Shown: positions 26,216 through 36,573, numbered from the stretch's first letter. The stretch is DNA of 64,000 nucleotides from JANWHQ01 sp963775275 (GCA_963775275.1 CAVZII010000004.1:226617-290616); one strand, 5' to 3'. Notes: generated by a model not told the origin, from the letters alone. Made by a program: numbers and translations.

Positions 26216-26542
26216 TCACATCGATGGGCTCGCGTCTCGCAGACCATCGCGGCCGGCGAGCAGCGCCTCGGCGATGTGGACGGCGTTCAGCGCCGCGCCC
26301 TTGCGCAGGTTGTCGCCGGTGACGAAGAGCGCGAGGCCATGCGGGACGGTGGGGTCGCGGCGCACCCGTCCGACGAAGACGAGATCGAGCCCGGCGAAGT
26401 CCGCCGTCGACGCATCCTCGACAAGGATCTCCTCACCCTTCCACGGCAGGCGCGCGCCGGCCGGCCGGGCCGAGGCGAAGGCGCCATGGCGCGCGGCGGC
26501 GGGGATGGAGCTGTCGGCGGCGGACCGGGCGGAACTCGCCAC
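26216..26542 (-). pseudogene. Aspartate-semialdehyde dehydrogenase remnant with internal deletion
   Basis: 108 codons that join two distant pieces of Asd. The first piece (FASARPAGARLPWKGEEILVED, then ADFAGLDLVF) matches the early Rossmann region. The second (DPTVPHGLALFVTGDNLRKGAALNAVHIAEALL) is the extreme C-terminus. The roughly 230-250 residues between them, including the catalytic Cys and His, are absent, as is the N-terminal GATGxVG nucleotide loop. It cannot be active. A full-length asd should exist elsewhere in the genome, since diaminopimelate synthesis needs it. Confidence 0.75.
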
Positions 26543-26565
26543 TTTGCGCTAAGACTCGTCCCGCC

Positions 26566-27372
26566 GTGCCCCGCTTCGAGCTGATCGACGATCCCCGGGA
26601 CCCCCGGATCGAGCCCTACCACGCGGTCCGCGAGCGCGATCTCGTGGGCCGGCAGGGCCTGTTCATCGCCGAGGGCGAGGTGGTGCTGCGCCATCTGGTG
26701 GCCGGACGCCGCTTCCCCACGGTCTCCGTGCTGATCGATTCCAAGCGCCTTGATCGACTGGAGCCCATGCTGGCGTCTCTGCCGGACGAGGTTCCGGTCT
26801 TCCATGCGCGGCAGGAGGCGCTGGACTCCATCGCCGGGTTCCACATCCATCGCGGGATCCTGGGGCTCGGCCGGCGGGACGAAGGCCCGGGCCCGGCCGA
26901 GCTGTTGGCGGGGCCAGGGCGCCGTGCGCTTCTCCTGATGCTCTACGGCATCTCCAACCACGACAACCTCGGCGGCATCTTCCGCAACGCGGCCGCCTTC
27001 GGCGTCGGCGCCGTGATCCTCGACGCCCACTGCTGCGACCCGCTCTACCGCAAGGCGCTCCGGGTCTCGGTGGGCGCGGCCCTGACCGTCCCCTTCGCCC
27101 GGCTGGAGCGGGACGAGGACGGCCTGGACCTTCTGGTCCGGCATGGGATCGAGCCGATCGCCCTGGCGCCCGGCGCCGAGGGGCGGCTCTCGGACGTGCG
27201 CCGGTCCGGTCCGATGGCGGTCCTGCTCGGGGCGGAGGGTCCGGGACTGCCCGAGGAGGTGATCGGACGATGCCGCGCCGTGAGCATCCCCATGGCGCGC
27301 GGGTTCGACTCCCTGAACGTGGCGACCACGAGCGGGATCGTCCTGCACCACCTGACATCGCAAGAGGATTAG
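26566..27372 (+). CDS. TrmH/SpoU family tRNA/rRNA 2'-O-methyltransferase
   Basis: 268 residues from a GTG start. The three SPOUT motifs are intact: motif 1 NHDNLGGIFRNAAAFGVGAV, motif 2 AVLLGAEGPGLPEEV, motif 3 VSIPMARGFDSLNVATTSGIVLHH. The N-terminal 100 residues (ERDLVGRQGLFIAEGEVVLRHL) form the substrate-binding L30-like domain seen in RlmB/TsnR-type enzymes. It transfers methyl from SAM to a ribose 2'-OH, with tRNA or rRNA as target. It is a typical knot-forming cytoplasmic dimer. Confidence 0.92.
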   Translation: MPRFELIDDPRDPRIEPYHAVRERDLVGRQGLFIAEGEVVLRHLVAGRRFPTVSVLIDSKRLDRLEPMLASLPDEVPVFHARQEALDSIAGFHIHRGILGLGRRDEGPGPAELLAGPGRRALLLMLYGISNHDNLGGIFRNAAAFGVGAVILDAHCCDPLYRKALRVSVGAALTVPFARLERDEDGLDLLVRHGIEPIALAPGAEGRLSDVRRSGPMAVLLGAEGPGLPEEVIGRCRAVSIPMARGFDSLNVATTSGIVLHHLTSQED

Positions 27373-27382
27373 GGCGGCGGGC

Positions 27383-27605
27383 TCAGCGGCCGCCGAGCTC
27401 GCCGTAGCCGAGGGCCATGGCGGCGGCGAAGGCCAGGAGCGGCGCGAACAGCACGACTTCGAGCAAGGAGCCGGCGACTGACCGCGCCGACCTGGGCCGC
27501 GTCGGGCGCGCCGCCCCCCTTTCGCCAGCGCACATGGGCCAGGGTCGGCGGTATCGAGGCGAGGCCGATCAGGCCGGGCGCGCGGGCGAGGCGAGCTTGA
27601 CCCAT
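27383..27605 (-). CDS. Possible small membrane protein (frameshift in a G run)
   Basis: From ATG 27605 the minus strand reads MGQARLARAPGLIGLASIPPTLAHVRWRKGG and then loses sense. Changing frame at the run of six G (27512-27518 region) gives AARPTRPRSARSVAGSLLEVVLFAPLLAFAAAMALGYG and a stop at 27383. The C-terminal 25 residues would be one membrane helix. About 74 residues with no family recognised. It fits the gap between two convergent genes and the same G-run error type seen elsewhere, but the evidence is thin. Confidence 0.35.
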
Positions 27606-27642
27606 CGCCGCGCCCCGGACGACAGCCGCGAGGCGCTTCCCG

Positions 27643-29103
27643 TCAACCCCTGGCGGCCCGCGCCTTGCGCCGCCTCGCCTTGCGCGCCCTGTGCTCGACC
27701 CAGGCGGCGGTCCGCGCCTGGATGTACTCGCCGATCTGGCCGGAGGTGGTGAAGTCCGGCATCTCGTGCGCATAGCTGCCCTGGGGATTGCGCACGGGCA
27801 GGGCGGCGACCTTCTCGGCGTGCAACAGCTCCAGCGTCGAGGGGCGGGCGTGGTTGGGATGCAGGCCCGTCGACTTCGGGATCGCGACGCCCTTCAGCGC
27901 GTCGTCGTCGCGCGGCGTGTCGCGGGTCAGGACCGGCGCAAGGCTGGCCGCCTCCGCATCTCGCCGGGTCAGCGGGCGCATGTCCCACCGTTCCTGGATG
28001 GTCTTGAGGACCGAGGTGTGGTCCACGACGCCTGCGCCGTCCGCCGGCCGGAAGACCGTTCCCGCCTCGATCAGGGGAGAGATCAGGATCGCCGGGATGC
28101 GGACCCCGAACCGGTCGAAGGTGAAGTCGAACTCGCCCAAGGACTTGTCCGGCGCGACGGCGCCATAGGGCGGCGGCACATGGTCGAAATTGCCACCGTG
28201 TTCGTCGTAGGTGATGATCAGAAGCGTCTCGTTCCAGCCGGGCCCGTCGCGGACCGCGCGGTAGACGTCGTGGATGAGCTGCTCGCCCAGCGCGACATCG
28301 TAGTTGGGATGCTGGCTGTTCCCGCCCGATCCCCAGCTGGGCTCGAGGAAGGTGTAGGCGGGCAGGGTCCCTGCGGCCGCCCGTTCCTGGAAGTCGCGGA
28401 AGTGGCCGAAGTGGCTCTCGTCGGCGTTCAGGGTGTCGGGGAAGTCGTGACGGGTGAGCGGCGGGCTGTTGTAGCCGTAGATCGCCCAATCCAGGCGGGC
28501 GGAGCTCATGCGCCCGAAGATGCTGGAGCAGGTGAACAGCTTCACCTTGTTGTCGAGGTGGCCGAGCGACGTCGCGGCCGCCGCGAAGGCGCGGTTCGGA
28601 ATGGTCTGGGTCGGCGCCGAGGCGAACCAGCGGTCGCAGACCGCGTAGCCGCGGGCCAGGGCGGACATCACCGGCAGGGTCTCGGGCGCGTACATGCCCA
28701 TCACCTGGGCGGCCAGGGTGTTGGGCAAGGTGTCGCCGTAGTGGTGCGCGAGGTCGTAATTGATCGCGGCGTGGAAGTTGACCACGAAGCCGTCGTTGGC
28801 CGGGACCTGGCCGGGATCGGGATCGTCCGTGCCGAACAGCTGGTAGCTGGTGTTGTGGAATCCCTCGCCGGGGTCGGCGCCCGGCATGAGGTAGCAATGG
28901 GCCGCGTCCGGAAGGATCTTGTAGACCTTGACCGGCCGGCCGGCCTCGTCCGGATTGAACTCGTCCCCGGTGAGCCCGTCGTAGTCGTGTCCCGCCGGCG
29001 TCCGGTTGCCGGCGTCCGCGTAGAGGAAGCCGAGCATCTGGTCGAACGAGCGGTTCTCCAGCATCAGCTGGACGATGTGGTTGATCCTGGACAATTGGGT
29101 CAT
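27643..29103 (-). CDS. Phosphoesterase family protein (phospholipase C / acid phosphatase-like)
   Basis: 486 residues. The family hallmarks are present: VQLMLENRSFDQMLGFLY at the start (metal and nucleophile region), IITYDEHGGNFDHVPPP (metal-binding Asp-Glu-His) and VVDHTSVLKTIQERW near the C-terminal third. PF04185 enzymes hydrolyse phosphodiesters such as phosphatidylcholine. No signal peptide is visible from ATG 29103 (MTQLSRIN), which is unusual because characterised members are Tat-exported; an upstream start at 29136 does not add one. The C-terminus is strongly basic (RARKARRRKARAARG). Confidence 0.85.
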   Translation of the reverse strand: MTQLSRINHIVQLMLENRSFDQMLGFLYADAGNRTPAGHDYDGLTGDEFNPDEAGRPVKVYKILPDAAHCYLMPGADPGEGFHNTSYQLFGTDDPDPGQVPANDGFVVNFHAAINYDLAHHYGDTLPNTLAAQVMGMYAPETLPVMSALARGYAVCDRWFASAPTQTIPNRAFAAAATSLGHLDNKVKLFTCSSIFGRMSSARLDWAIYGYNSPPLTRHDFPDTLNADESHFGHFRDFQERAAAGTLPAYTFLEPSWGSGGNSQHPNYDVALGEQLIHDVYRAVRDGPGWNETLLIITYDEHGGNFDHVPPPYGAVAPDKSLGEFDFTFDRFGVRIPAILISPLIEAGTVFRPADGAGVVDHTSVLKTIQERWDMRPLTRRDAEAASLAPVLTRDTPRDDDALKGVAIPKSTGLHPNHARPSTLELLHAEKVAALPVRNPQGSYAHEMPDFTTSGQIGEYIQARTAAWVEHRARKARRRKARAARG

Positions 29104-29454
29104 GGGCGGGCCGTCTGGCTGAGGTTGTCGCAACACGCGAGGGCTCCGGACAGCGGGCGGGCGCGGACGCGAATCCGCGACAGCAAGATCCTGGAAGGGC
29201 GGACAGGCCGAAGGCCCCCAACGGCGCGATCAATGCGCGAAACGCTCTCATGCCCGCCAATCGCCGTCAACTTACGCGACAGTCCAAGTCAGACAAAACC
29301 TTCGGTTTTTGGGCCGATGCCGGCCGGCGGCGTCTCCCGGGCGCCGGGGCTCCCTCGAACGGTCGGTCGCCTCTAGAACCACGACCATGTGCGAACATCG
29401 GCGTTCGGCCGCGAACAGTCCTGGGCCCCCGTTTGCGCAGAACCGGACGGAGAC

Positions 29455-31880
29455 ATGGTGAGGCTCCGCCCAGGCGGGATAAGGCGTCCGGCGTTGCTGG
29501 CCGCGGCGATCGCCGCCGGCTGCGCAGCGGGCGCGGCCAGGGCCAGGCCGGCCGAGGCCCCGCACGAGCTGGTGGTCACCGCGCCGGCGCCGCTCGGCGG
29601 GGCGGCGATCGACCCGGACAAGCTGCCGTGGGCGGTCCAGGCGGTGTCGGCTGCGACCGTCCGGCGCGCGGGCTCGCTCAGCGTCGTCGATGCCCTGGCC
29701 CAGGGCGCGGCCGGCCTGACCCTGACCGACCCGCAGGGCAACGGCTTCACCCGCGACGTGAACTTCCGAGGGTTCGCGTCCTCGCCGCTGCAGGGCGCGC
29801 CCCAGGGCCTGGCCGTCTACCTGGACGGCGTGCGGCTGAACGAGGCCTTCGGCGACACGGTCAACTGGGACCTGATCCCGGAGACGGCGATCGCGCAGGC
29901 CGAGGTCCTCGCCGGCGATCCGGCCTTCGGCCTGAACGCGCTGGGAGGCGCGGTCGCCCTGACGATGAAGACGGGCAGGGACGCGCCCGGCGGCGCCGCG
30001 AGCCTGGAGGGCGGATCCTTCGGCCGGGTCGACGGCGAGGCCGAATACGGCGCCTCGGCCGGGCCATGGTCGATCTACCTGGCGGGCGACGGTGAGCGGG
30101 AGGACGGCTGGCGGCGGGATGGAGAGTCGAGCCTGGCGCGGGCCTACGCCGACCTGGGCTGGACCGGCGCCGGCGCCGAGGCGCACCTGAAGCTCCTGGG
30201 CGGCGTCACGCGCCTGGGCGCGGCCGGACCGACGCCGGCGGACCTGTTGGCGATCGACCGGCGCGCGGTCTTCACCACGCCCCAGACCACATCGAACCAC
30301 GCCCTGCTCGCAGCCCTGGAGGGCCGGCTCGACGCCGGGCGCGGCTGGACCCTGACCGGCGACGTCTACCTTCGCCGGTTCAACCAGCATCACCTGGACG
30401 GCAACGACGGCGACTTCGCCTCCTGCGGCGGCGATCCGGCCGATCCGCTCTTCGGGACGCTGTGCGTGGACTCCTCCGGGTTCCCGGTCGCGAGCACGCC
30501 GCCGGCCGAGGCGTTCCAGGTGCTGGGCGAGGGCGGCGCCCCGATCCCCTGCCCCGCCGGTGCGAGCTCGTGCGACGATGTCCCCTACGGCTCGCTCGAC
30601 CGCACCCGCACGGACGCGACGAGCTGGGGCGGCGCGGTCCAGGCGTCGACCAGCGCCGAAGTGGGAGGACGAGCCAACCTTTTCACCGCCGGCGCCAGCC
30701 TGGACCTCGGCCGCGCCCGGTTCTCGGCGTCGAGCCGGCTCGCCGTCATCCGGCCCGACCTGTCCGTCGGCCCGGACCCGGCGGTCCCCGGGACCGGCCA
30801 GACGATCCGGACCGCAGGCGCGGTGGCCTACAGCCCGGTGGAGCTGAACGCCGACGTGACGGCCGTCGGGGTCTATGCCTCCGACACCCTGGACCTGACC
30901 CGAAGGCTGTCGCTGACCGTGTCGGGACGCTTCAACGTCGTCAGCATCCGCACGGGCGACCTTACCGGGATCAGCCCCGAGCTGAACGGGCGGCACAGCT
31001 TCACACGGCTCAACCCGGCGGCGGGCCTCGCCTATCGGCTCTCGCCGGCGCTGACCGTCTATGGCGGCTATGCCGAGGCCAGCCGGGCGCCGACGCCGCT
31101 GGAGCTGGGTTGCAGCGATCCGGTCCGGCCGTGCCTGCTGGAGAACGCCCTGGTGGCGGACCCGCCGCTGCGGCAGGTGGTGGCGCGGACGTGGGAGGCC
31201 GGGATCGGGGGTCTCCCGATGTACCGGGCGGACGGATCGACTGGCGCCTCGGCCTGTTCCAGGCGGACAACGACCACGACATCCTGGCGCTGGCGAGCGC
31301 GGTGCAGGGACGCGGCTACTACGCCAACGTCCCGGGGACCCGCCGGCGAGGCCTGGAGGCCAGTCTCTCCTACCGCTCAGCGCGCTGGACGGCCTATGCG
31401 TCCTATAGCCGGATCGAGGCGACCTACCGCTTCGCCGCCGCCCTGCCCTCGCCCAACAGCCCCTTCGCGGACGCCGACGGCAATGTCCAGGTGCGGCCCG
31501 GCGACCGGATCGGGGGCGTTCCATCCGACAGGTTCGCACTGGGGGCGGAGGTACAGGTCACAGGCGCGCTGACGCTGGGGGCCGACATCGCCGGGGCCGC
31601 CGGCGCCTATCTCGTCGGCGACGAGGCCAACCAGGACCAGCGCCTCGCCGCCTGGTGGACGCTCGGCCTGCACGCCTCCCTCGAGGTCCGGCCCGGGCTG
31701 AAGCTGTTCGGTCGCATCGAGAACCTGCTGGACCGGCGCTACGCCACCTATGGGACCTACTTCGACACGGGCGCGCTGGACAATGTGAGCTCCTCGCCGC
31801 TGCCTGCCGATCCGGACCCGCGCAGCCTGTCGCCAGGCGCGCCGCGAACGTTCCGGGCCGGCCTGAGGGCGAGCTGGTAG
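29455..31880 (+). CDS. TonB-dependent outer-membrane receptor (one frameshift)
   Basis: About 808 residues after correction. Signal region RRPALLAAAIAAGCAAGAARA is followed by a plug domain (LSVVDALAQGAAGLTLTDPQGNGF, VYLDGVRLNEAFGDTVNWDLIP, NALGGAVALTMKTG) and a beta-barrel of Tyr/Phe-rich strands to a C-terminal aromatic end (FRAGLRASW). At 31207-31211 (five G) the frame changes: before it WEAGIGG, after it GGRIDWRLGLFQADNDHDI, which is the expected barrel sequence. It imports siderophores or other large nutrients with TonB-ExbBD. Start ATG 29455; GTG 29458 is also possible. Confidence 0.85.
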
Positions 31881-31993
31881 AGAGGGCCGCCTCCCGCCGG
31901 ACGGGCGCTCTGGCCTCTTGACTCCAGCCGGGCGCCGCCGCACCGGAAGGTGGATCAATTCAACCGCCCGACGCCGTCCGAGGGAGGACCTCC

Positions 31994-33094
31994 ATGCCGC
32001 TCCACCGCCGAACCTTCCTGAAGTCCGTGGGCCTGGCCGCCGTCGCGGCGCCCCTGGCCCGGCAGGCCTTCGCGGCCGACGCGCCCTTCGCGCCGACGCC
32101 CGGCGCGGCGCGGACCTTCGAGCTGGTCACGCGGATCGAGCTTGCGGACGCCAAGGGCGGCGCGCGGGCCTGGATCCCCGTGCCGGCGCAGGATCACGGC
32201 GACTGGTTCAAGGCCGAAGGATCGCAGTTCACCGGCAATGCCGCCAAGGCTTCGCTGAAGCGCGACGGGGCCTCGGGCGCCGCCTTCGTCGAAGCCGCCT
32301 GGACGGACGAAGCCGCGCCGGTGCTGGAGGTGACGAGCCGCGTCTCCTCGCGCGACCGGGCCATCGACCTGGACCGCCGCGGCGCCGTCAGGCCGCTGAG
32401 CGGCGCCGAGCGCGCGCTCTACCTCGCGCCCACCGGCCGCGTGCCGGTGGACGGGATCGTCAAGGCCACCTCGGACCGGATCGTCCGGGGCGCGGGATCG
32501 GACGTGGAGAAGGCGCGCGCGATCTACGAATGGGTGGTGGACAACACCTGGCGCGATGCGGCCACGAGCGGCTGCGGCGACTGCGACGCGGTGGCGATGC
32601 TGACCACCGGCCGGATGGGCGGCAAGTGCGCCGACATCAACCCGCTCTATGTGGGCCTCGCGCGCGCGGCCGGGCTGCCGGCGCGGGACCTGTTCGGCAT
32701 CCGCGTGGCGGCCTCGAAGTTCGGCTACCACAGCCTCGGCGCGAACAGCCCCACGGTGACCAAGGCCCAGCACTGCCGGGCGGAGGTGTGGCTGTCGGGG
32801 CTCGGCTGGGTCCCGGTCGACCCGGCGGACGTGCGCAAGGTCGTGCTGGAGGAGCCGCCCGGCCATCTGGCCCTGACCGACGCCAAGGTGGAGGCGGCGC
32901 GCCGGACCCTGTTCGGCGCCTGGGAAGGCAACTGGATCCCCTACAACATGGCCCAGGACGTGAGGCTGAGCGACGGCGGAGGGGAACTGTCGTTCCTGTT
33001 CTATCCGCAGGCCGAGGTCGGCGGGGCGCGGCTGAACACCTACGACCCGGACAGGTTCCGCTACACGATCACGGCGCGCGAGATCACGGCGTAG
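31994..33094 (+). CDS. Tat-exported transglutaminase-like cysteine protease-fold protein
   Basis: 366 residues with a twin-arginine signal (HRRTFLKSVGLAAVAAPLA). The transglutaminase core is in the middle: the nucleophile Cys in MGGKCADINPLYVGLARAAGLPAR, the His in AQHCRAEVWLSGLGWVPVD and the Asp in VPVDPADVRK. These form the Cys-His-Asp triad. Family members are peptidases or amidases rather than true cross-linkers in bacteria. It follows the TonB receptor by about 110 bases on the same strand and could share its transcript. Confidence 0.88.
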   Translation: MPLHRRTFLKSVGLAAVAAPLARQAFAADAPFAPTPGAARTFELVTRIELADAKGGARAWIPVPAQDHGDWFKAEGSQFTGNAAKASLKRDGASGAAFVEAAWTDEAAPVLEVTSRVSSRDRAIDLDRRGAVRPLSGAERALYLAPTGRVPVDGIVKATSDRIVRGAGSDVEKARAIYEWVVDNTWRDAATSGCGDCDAVAMLTTGRMGGKCADINPLYVGLARAAGLPARDLFGIRVAASKFGYHSLGANSPTVTKAQHCRAEVWLSGLGWVPVDPADVRKVVLEEPPGHLALTDAKVEAARRTLFGAWEGNWIPYNMAQDVRLSDGGGELSFLFYPQAEVGGARLNTYDPDRFRYTITAREITA

Positions 33095-33337
33095 ACAGAG
33101 TTACGACGCAGAACCAACGGTCGAGTCGTCGCCTACCCTTCCGACCGCCCCGGCGATCGGTCATCAATGGGGACGGGCTCACCGAGTCCTTTCCCGTTGG
33201 CCAAGTGGCGGATCTCTGACCAGGCCTCGGCAGGCGATCCGCCGGCCGGCATCCGGCGTATGAAACAGGACGCGAACGCGCTGGCGCGCTGACGCGCGCC
33301 TCGCCTATCGTCGGGCGGACAACGCCGGGAGGGCGCG

Positions 33338-34942
33338 ATGGGCGAAGCTCGAAGCTTTGACGCGGTGATCGTGGGCGCCGGGTTCGCCGGGCTCTACATG
33401 CTGCACCGGCTGCGCCGGATGGGCGTCTCGGCGCGGGTCTTCGAGGCGGGGCCGAGCGTCGGCGGCACCTGGTACTGGAACCGGTATCCCGGCGCGCGCG
33501 TGGACATCGAGAGCCAGGAGTACTGCTACTCCTTCTCGCCCGAGCTCGACGCGGAGTGGACCTGGAGCGAGCGCTACGCCGCCCAGCCGGAGCTTCTGGC
33601 CTACCTCAACCACGTGGCCGACCGGTTCGACCTGCGCGGCGACATCGAGCTCGGGACGCGGGTGACGGCCGCTCATTATGACGAGGCGGACCGGCGCTGG
33701 ACCATCACCACGGACCGCGGCGAGACGGTCGGCGCGCGCTGGTGCGTCATGGCCACCGGCTGCCTGTCGATCCCCAAGGACGGCGACCTGCCCGGCGCGG
33801 AGACCTTCCGGGGAGAGAGCTGGCACACGGCGCGCTGGCCGGAGGAGGATGTCGACTTCACCGGCAAGACCGTCGCGGTGATCGGGACCGGCTCGTCGGC
33901 CATCCAGGCGATCCCCAAGATCGCCGCCCAGGCCAGGCATGTGACCGTCTTCCAGCGCACGCCCAGCTTCAGCGCGCCCGCGCACAACGGCCCGGTCGAT
34001 CCGGCCGTCGCGGCCGACTGGGCCGCGCACCGCGCCGAGTACCGCAAGGAGGCGCGCAACAAGGGCTTCGGCATCCGCGCGAGCGCCGAGACCGACGAGC
34101 CGGCGATGGCGTCGCCGCCGCAGGCGCGCGCGGCGGCCTATGAAGCGCGCTGGCGCTACGGCGGCTTCGCGATCCTGGCCGCCTACAAGGACCTGCTGAT
34201 CGATCCGGAGGCCAACGCCACGGCGGCCGAGTTCGTGCGGGGCAAGATCCGGGAGATCGTCAAGGACCCCGAGCTGGCCGAGAAGCTGACGCCCAAGACC
34301 TACCCGATCGGCGCCAAGCGGATGTGCGTCGACACCGGCTATTACGCCACGTTCAACCGCGACAACGTGAGCCTGGTCGACCTCTCGGAAGAGCCGCTGG
34401 AGACGATCACGGCCGCCGGGGTGAAGACCGCCGCCCGCGAATACCCGGTCGACGCCATCGTCTACGCGATCGGCTTCGACGCCATGACGGGGGCGCTGGA
34501 CAGGATCGACATCCGCGGCCGGGACGGGGCGAGGCTCAAGGACTGCTGGGCGGCGGGACCGCGCACCTACCTCGGCCTGATGACGGCCGGCTTCCCCAAC
34601 CTGTTCCTGGTGACGGGCCCCGGCAGCCCCTCGGTGCTCTGCAACATGGCCGTCGCCATCGAGCAGCACGTGGAGTGGATCTCGGACTGCATCGGCTGGA
34701 TGGCCGAGCGCCAGGCCGGCTCGATCGAGGCCAGCGAGACCGCCCAGGAGGCGTGGGGCGCCCACGTCAATGCGGTGGCCGAGACGACGGTCTTCCCGGG
34801 GGCCGCGAGCTGGTACGTCGGCGCCAACGTGCCCGGCAAGCCGCGGGTGTTCATGCCCTACATCGGCGGCTTCCCCGCCTATCGCGATACGTGCGACGCG
34901 GTGGCCGCGAACGGCTACGAAGGCTTCGTCGTGGCGGCGTAG
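33338..34942 (+). CDS. Flavin-containing monooxygenase (Baeyer-Villiger type)
   Basis: 534 residues. The FAD site is VIVGAGFAGLYMLHRLRRMG at the N-terminus, the second dinucleotide (NADPH) site is VAVIGTGSSAIQAIP, and the Baeyer-Villiger fingerprint FxGxxxHxxxWP is readable in FRGESWHTARWPEE. These enzymes insert oxygen next to a ketone to give an ester, using NADPH and O2; the length and VGGTWYWNRYPGARVD motif match the cyclohexanone/phenylacetone group. The HGGG esterase at 5045 is too far away to be called a partner. It forms its own unit facing the GST. Confidence 0.92.
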   Translation: MGEARSFDAVIVGAGFAGLYMLHRLRRMGVSARVFEAGPSVGGTWYWNRYPGARVDIESQEYCYSFSPELDAEWTWSERYAAQPELLAYLNHVADRFDLRGDIELGTRVTAAHYDEADRRWTITTDRGETVGARWCVMATGCLSIPKDGDLPGAETFRGESWHTARWPEEDVDFTGKTVAVIGTGSSAIQAIPKIAAQARHVTVFQRTPSFSAPAHNGPVDPAVAADWAAHRAEYRKEARNKGFGIRASAETDEPAMASPPQARAAAYEARWRYGGFAILAAYKDLLIDPEANATAAEFVRGKIREIVKDPELAEKLTPKTYPIGAKRMCVDTGYYATFNRDNVSLVDLSEEPLETITAAGVKTAAREYPVDAIVYAIGFDAMTGALDRIDIRGRDGARLKDCWAAGPRTYLGLMTAGFPNLFLVTGPGSPSVLCNMAVAIEQHVEWISDCIGWMAERQAGSIEASETAQEAWGAHVNAVAETTVFPGAASWYVGANVPGKPRVFMPYIGGFPAYRDTCDAVAANGYEGFVVAA

Positions 34943-34954
34943 CGCGGGGCGGCC

Positions 34955-35758
34955 TCAGGCCGCCGCGGCCGCGGGCATCTCGACGACCTTCTCTGTGGGC
35001 GGGGTCTGCCAGAAGGTCATGGCGCGCGCCCAGGCCGGCCGCTCGCCGATGCGGGCATACCAGTCCATCACGTTCGGGTAGGCCTCGACGGGGAACTTCG
35101 CCCGCTGGAGGGTGGTGACCGTCGGCGCCCAGGAGATGTCGGCCAGGGAATAGGCGTCGCCCACGATCCAGCCGCCGCGGGCGATCAGGGCGTCGATCCC
35201 GCTGAAGGTCTCGTGCAGCAGGGCGGCCGCGCGCTCGACGTCCGCCTCTGGGATGGTCGAGCCCGGCGCGTCGTGCTTGGCGTGGAAGGCGAGCAGGTCC
35301 GGATCCTTCTGGAGCCGGCGGTAGAGGGCGACCTCCTCGGGCGTCTTGACCACCAGCGCGGCGTTCACCCTGGCGTAGGCGTAGGTCTTGATCGCCGGGA
35401 TGTGCAGGTCGCCCGAGCGGCGCAGCCACTCGCGCATGTCCGCCTGGGCGGCTGCGCCCGGAGGCGTGAAACGGGGCTCGGGGAAGCGGTCCTCGAGCCA
35501 GAGCAGGATGTCGTTGGACTCGACGACCACCTCGCCGTCCAGGACCACGGTCGGCACAACGCCCTTGGGATTGATGCCGAAGTATTCTTCCGAGACGTTC
35601 TCCCTGGCGTAGAGGTCGACGTGGTGGCTGGTCCAGGCGAGCCCCTTCTCCTCGATCAGCAGGCGCACGCGCGAGGAGCAGTTGGAGCGGCCGGTATGGT
35701 AGAGGTGCAGGCCCTGGAAGGCCTTCACCGCCCGGTTGGTCGGCTCGATCACGGCCAT
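34955..35758 (-). CDS. Glutathione S-transferase family protein, full length
   Basis: 267 residues. The thioredoxin-like N-terminal domain has HTGRSNCSSRVRLLIEEKG (Ser/Cys activation region), GVVPTVVLDGEVVVESNDILLWLED, which supplies the cis-Pro and the Glu-Ser pair that hold glutathione, and a helical C-terminal domain (WIVGDAYSLADISWAPTV, the N-capping box). A nearly identical N-terminal half is repeated 1,240 bases to the right at 36582-36998. Likely roles are detoxification or isomerisation of an aromatic-breakdown product. Confidence 0.9.
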   Translation of the reverse strand: MAVIEPTNRAVKAFQGLHLYHTGRSNCSSRVRLLIEEKGLAWTSHHVDLYARENVSEEYFGINPKGVVPTVVLDGEVVVESNDILLWLEDRFPEPRFTPPGAAAQADMREWLRRSGDLHIPAIKTYAYARVNAALVVKTPEEVALYRRLQKDPDLLAFHAKHDAPGSTIPEADVERAAALLHETFSGIDALIARGGWIVGDAYSLADISWAPTVTTLQRAKFPVEAYPNVMDWYARIGERPAWARAMTFWQTPPTEKVVEMPAAAAA

Positions 35759-35931
35759 GGCGGCGCCTCCCTCGGTCGGGGCCGTTCAGGCGCGCGCCTG
35801 CCGGCCATCGCTTCCATCATCGGTATCCCCGGGGCGCCGCCGGACAAGGACGGGCGGCGCGGCGCGGTTGACCCCGGTCAAGGTGCAGCGAAGCGCCCGG
35901 GCGAGGCTGGATGCAGGCCGGAGCCGTCGAG

Positions 35932-36573
35932 ATGACCAGATCCTCGCAACAGGCCAATGAACGCCGCACGGCAACCGCGGCGCCCGAAGATCCCGCCGAG
36001 CGCGGCGGGTATCTGCGCTTCTTCTATCGGAACTGGCGGCCGACGCCGCTCGGACGGGCGTGGACAAGGGCCTTCGCGTGGCTGGCCGGACTGGGCGTGC
36101 TGCCCGAGCTGGTGCTGACGCTGCAGGTCCGGGACCGGCGCAGCGGCCGGCTGACCTCCACCATCCTCGCCGTCGCGGGCTGGCGAGGCGACCGCTACCT
36201 GGTGTCGATGCTGCGGGACCGGTCCGAGTGGGTGCAGAACGTCCGGGCCGCAGGCGGCGCGGCCTTCATCAAGCGGGGACGGGCCCAGCCGGTCGTGCTG
36301 ACCGAGATCCCGCCTGACCGCCGCGCGCCGATCCTGAAGGCCTGGGCCCGGGTCGCCACCAGCGGACGCCGCCACCTGCCCGTCGCCCCGGACGCGCCCG
36401 TGGAGGCGTTCGAGGCGATCGCCGCGGACTATCCAGCGTTCCGGATCGATCCCGCGCGCCCTCAGCCATGCGATCCGCCTGGCCCTCCCCGCCCGGGGAA
36501 CGGAATTACGGTGGCGGTGCACTCGATTCGACGCAGTCTGGGCGCGCGCGAGACCCATCGCTCGCGGAATTAA
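35932..36573 (+). CDS. Nitroreductase/deazaflavin-dependent oxidoreductase family (DDN-like) protein, 3' end altered
   Basis: 213 residues from ATG 35932 (MTRSSQQ). The split-barrel FMN/F420-binding family signature is visible: TLQVRDRRSGRLTSTILAVAGWRGDRYLVSMLRDRSEWVQNVRAAGGAAFIKRGR. The natural end seems to be near YPAFRIDPA; after that the frame runs through a GC-rich linker into a palindromic element, and the stop codon TAA (36571-36573) is supplied by the element's right part. So an insertion seems to have replaced the original 3' end. The core fold is intact. Confidence 0.75.
   Translation: MTRSSQQANERRTATAAPEDPAERGGYLRFFYRNWRPTPLGRAWTRAFAWLAGLGVLPELVLTLQVRDRRSGRLTSTILAVAGWRGDRYLVSMLRDRSEWVQNVRAAGGAAFIKRGRAQPVVLTEIPPDRRAPILKAWARVATSGRRHLPVAPDAPVEAFEAIAADYPAFRIDPARPQPCDPPGPPRPGNGITVAVHSIRRSLGARETHRSRN

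Noticed and set aside
26566..27372. A minus-strand frame of 358 codons over the SpoU methyltransferase
   Set aside because: The plus strand carries all three SPOUT motifs; the opposite frame has none and is typical shadow coding.
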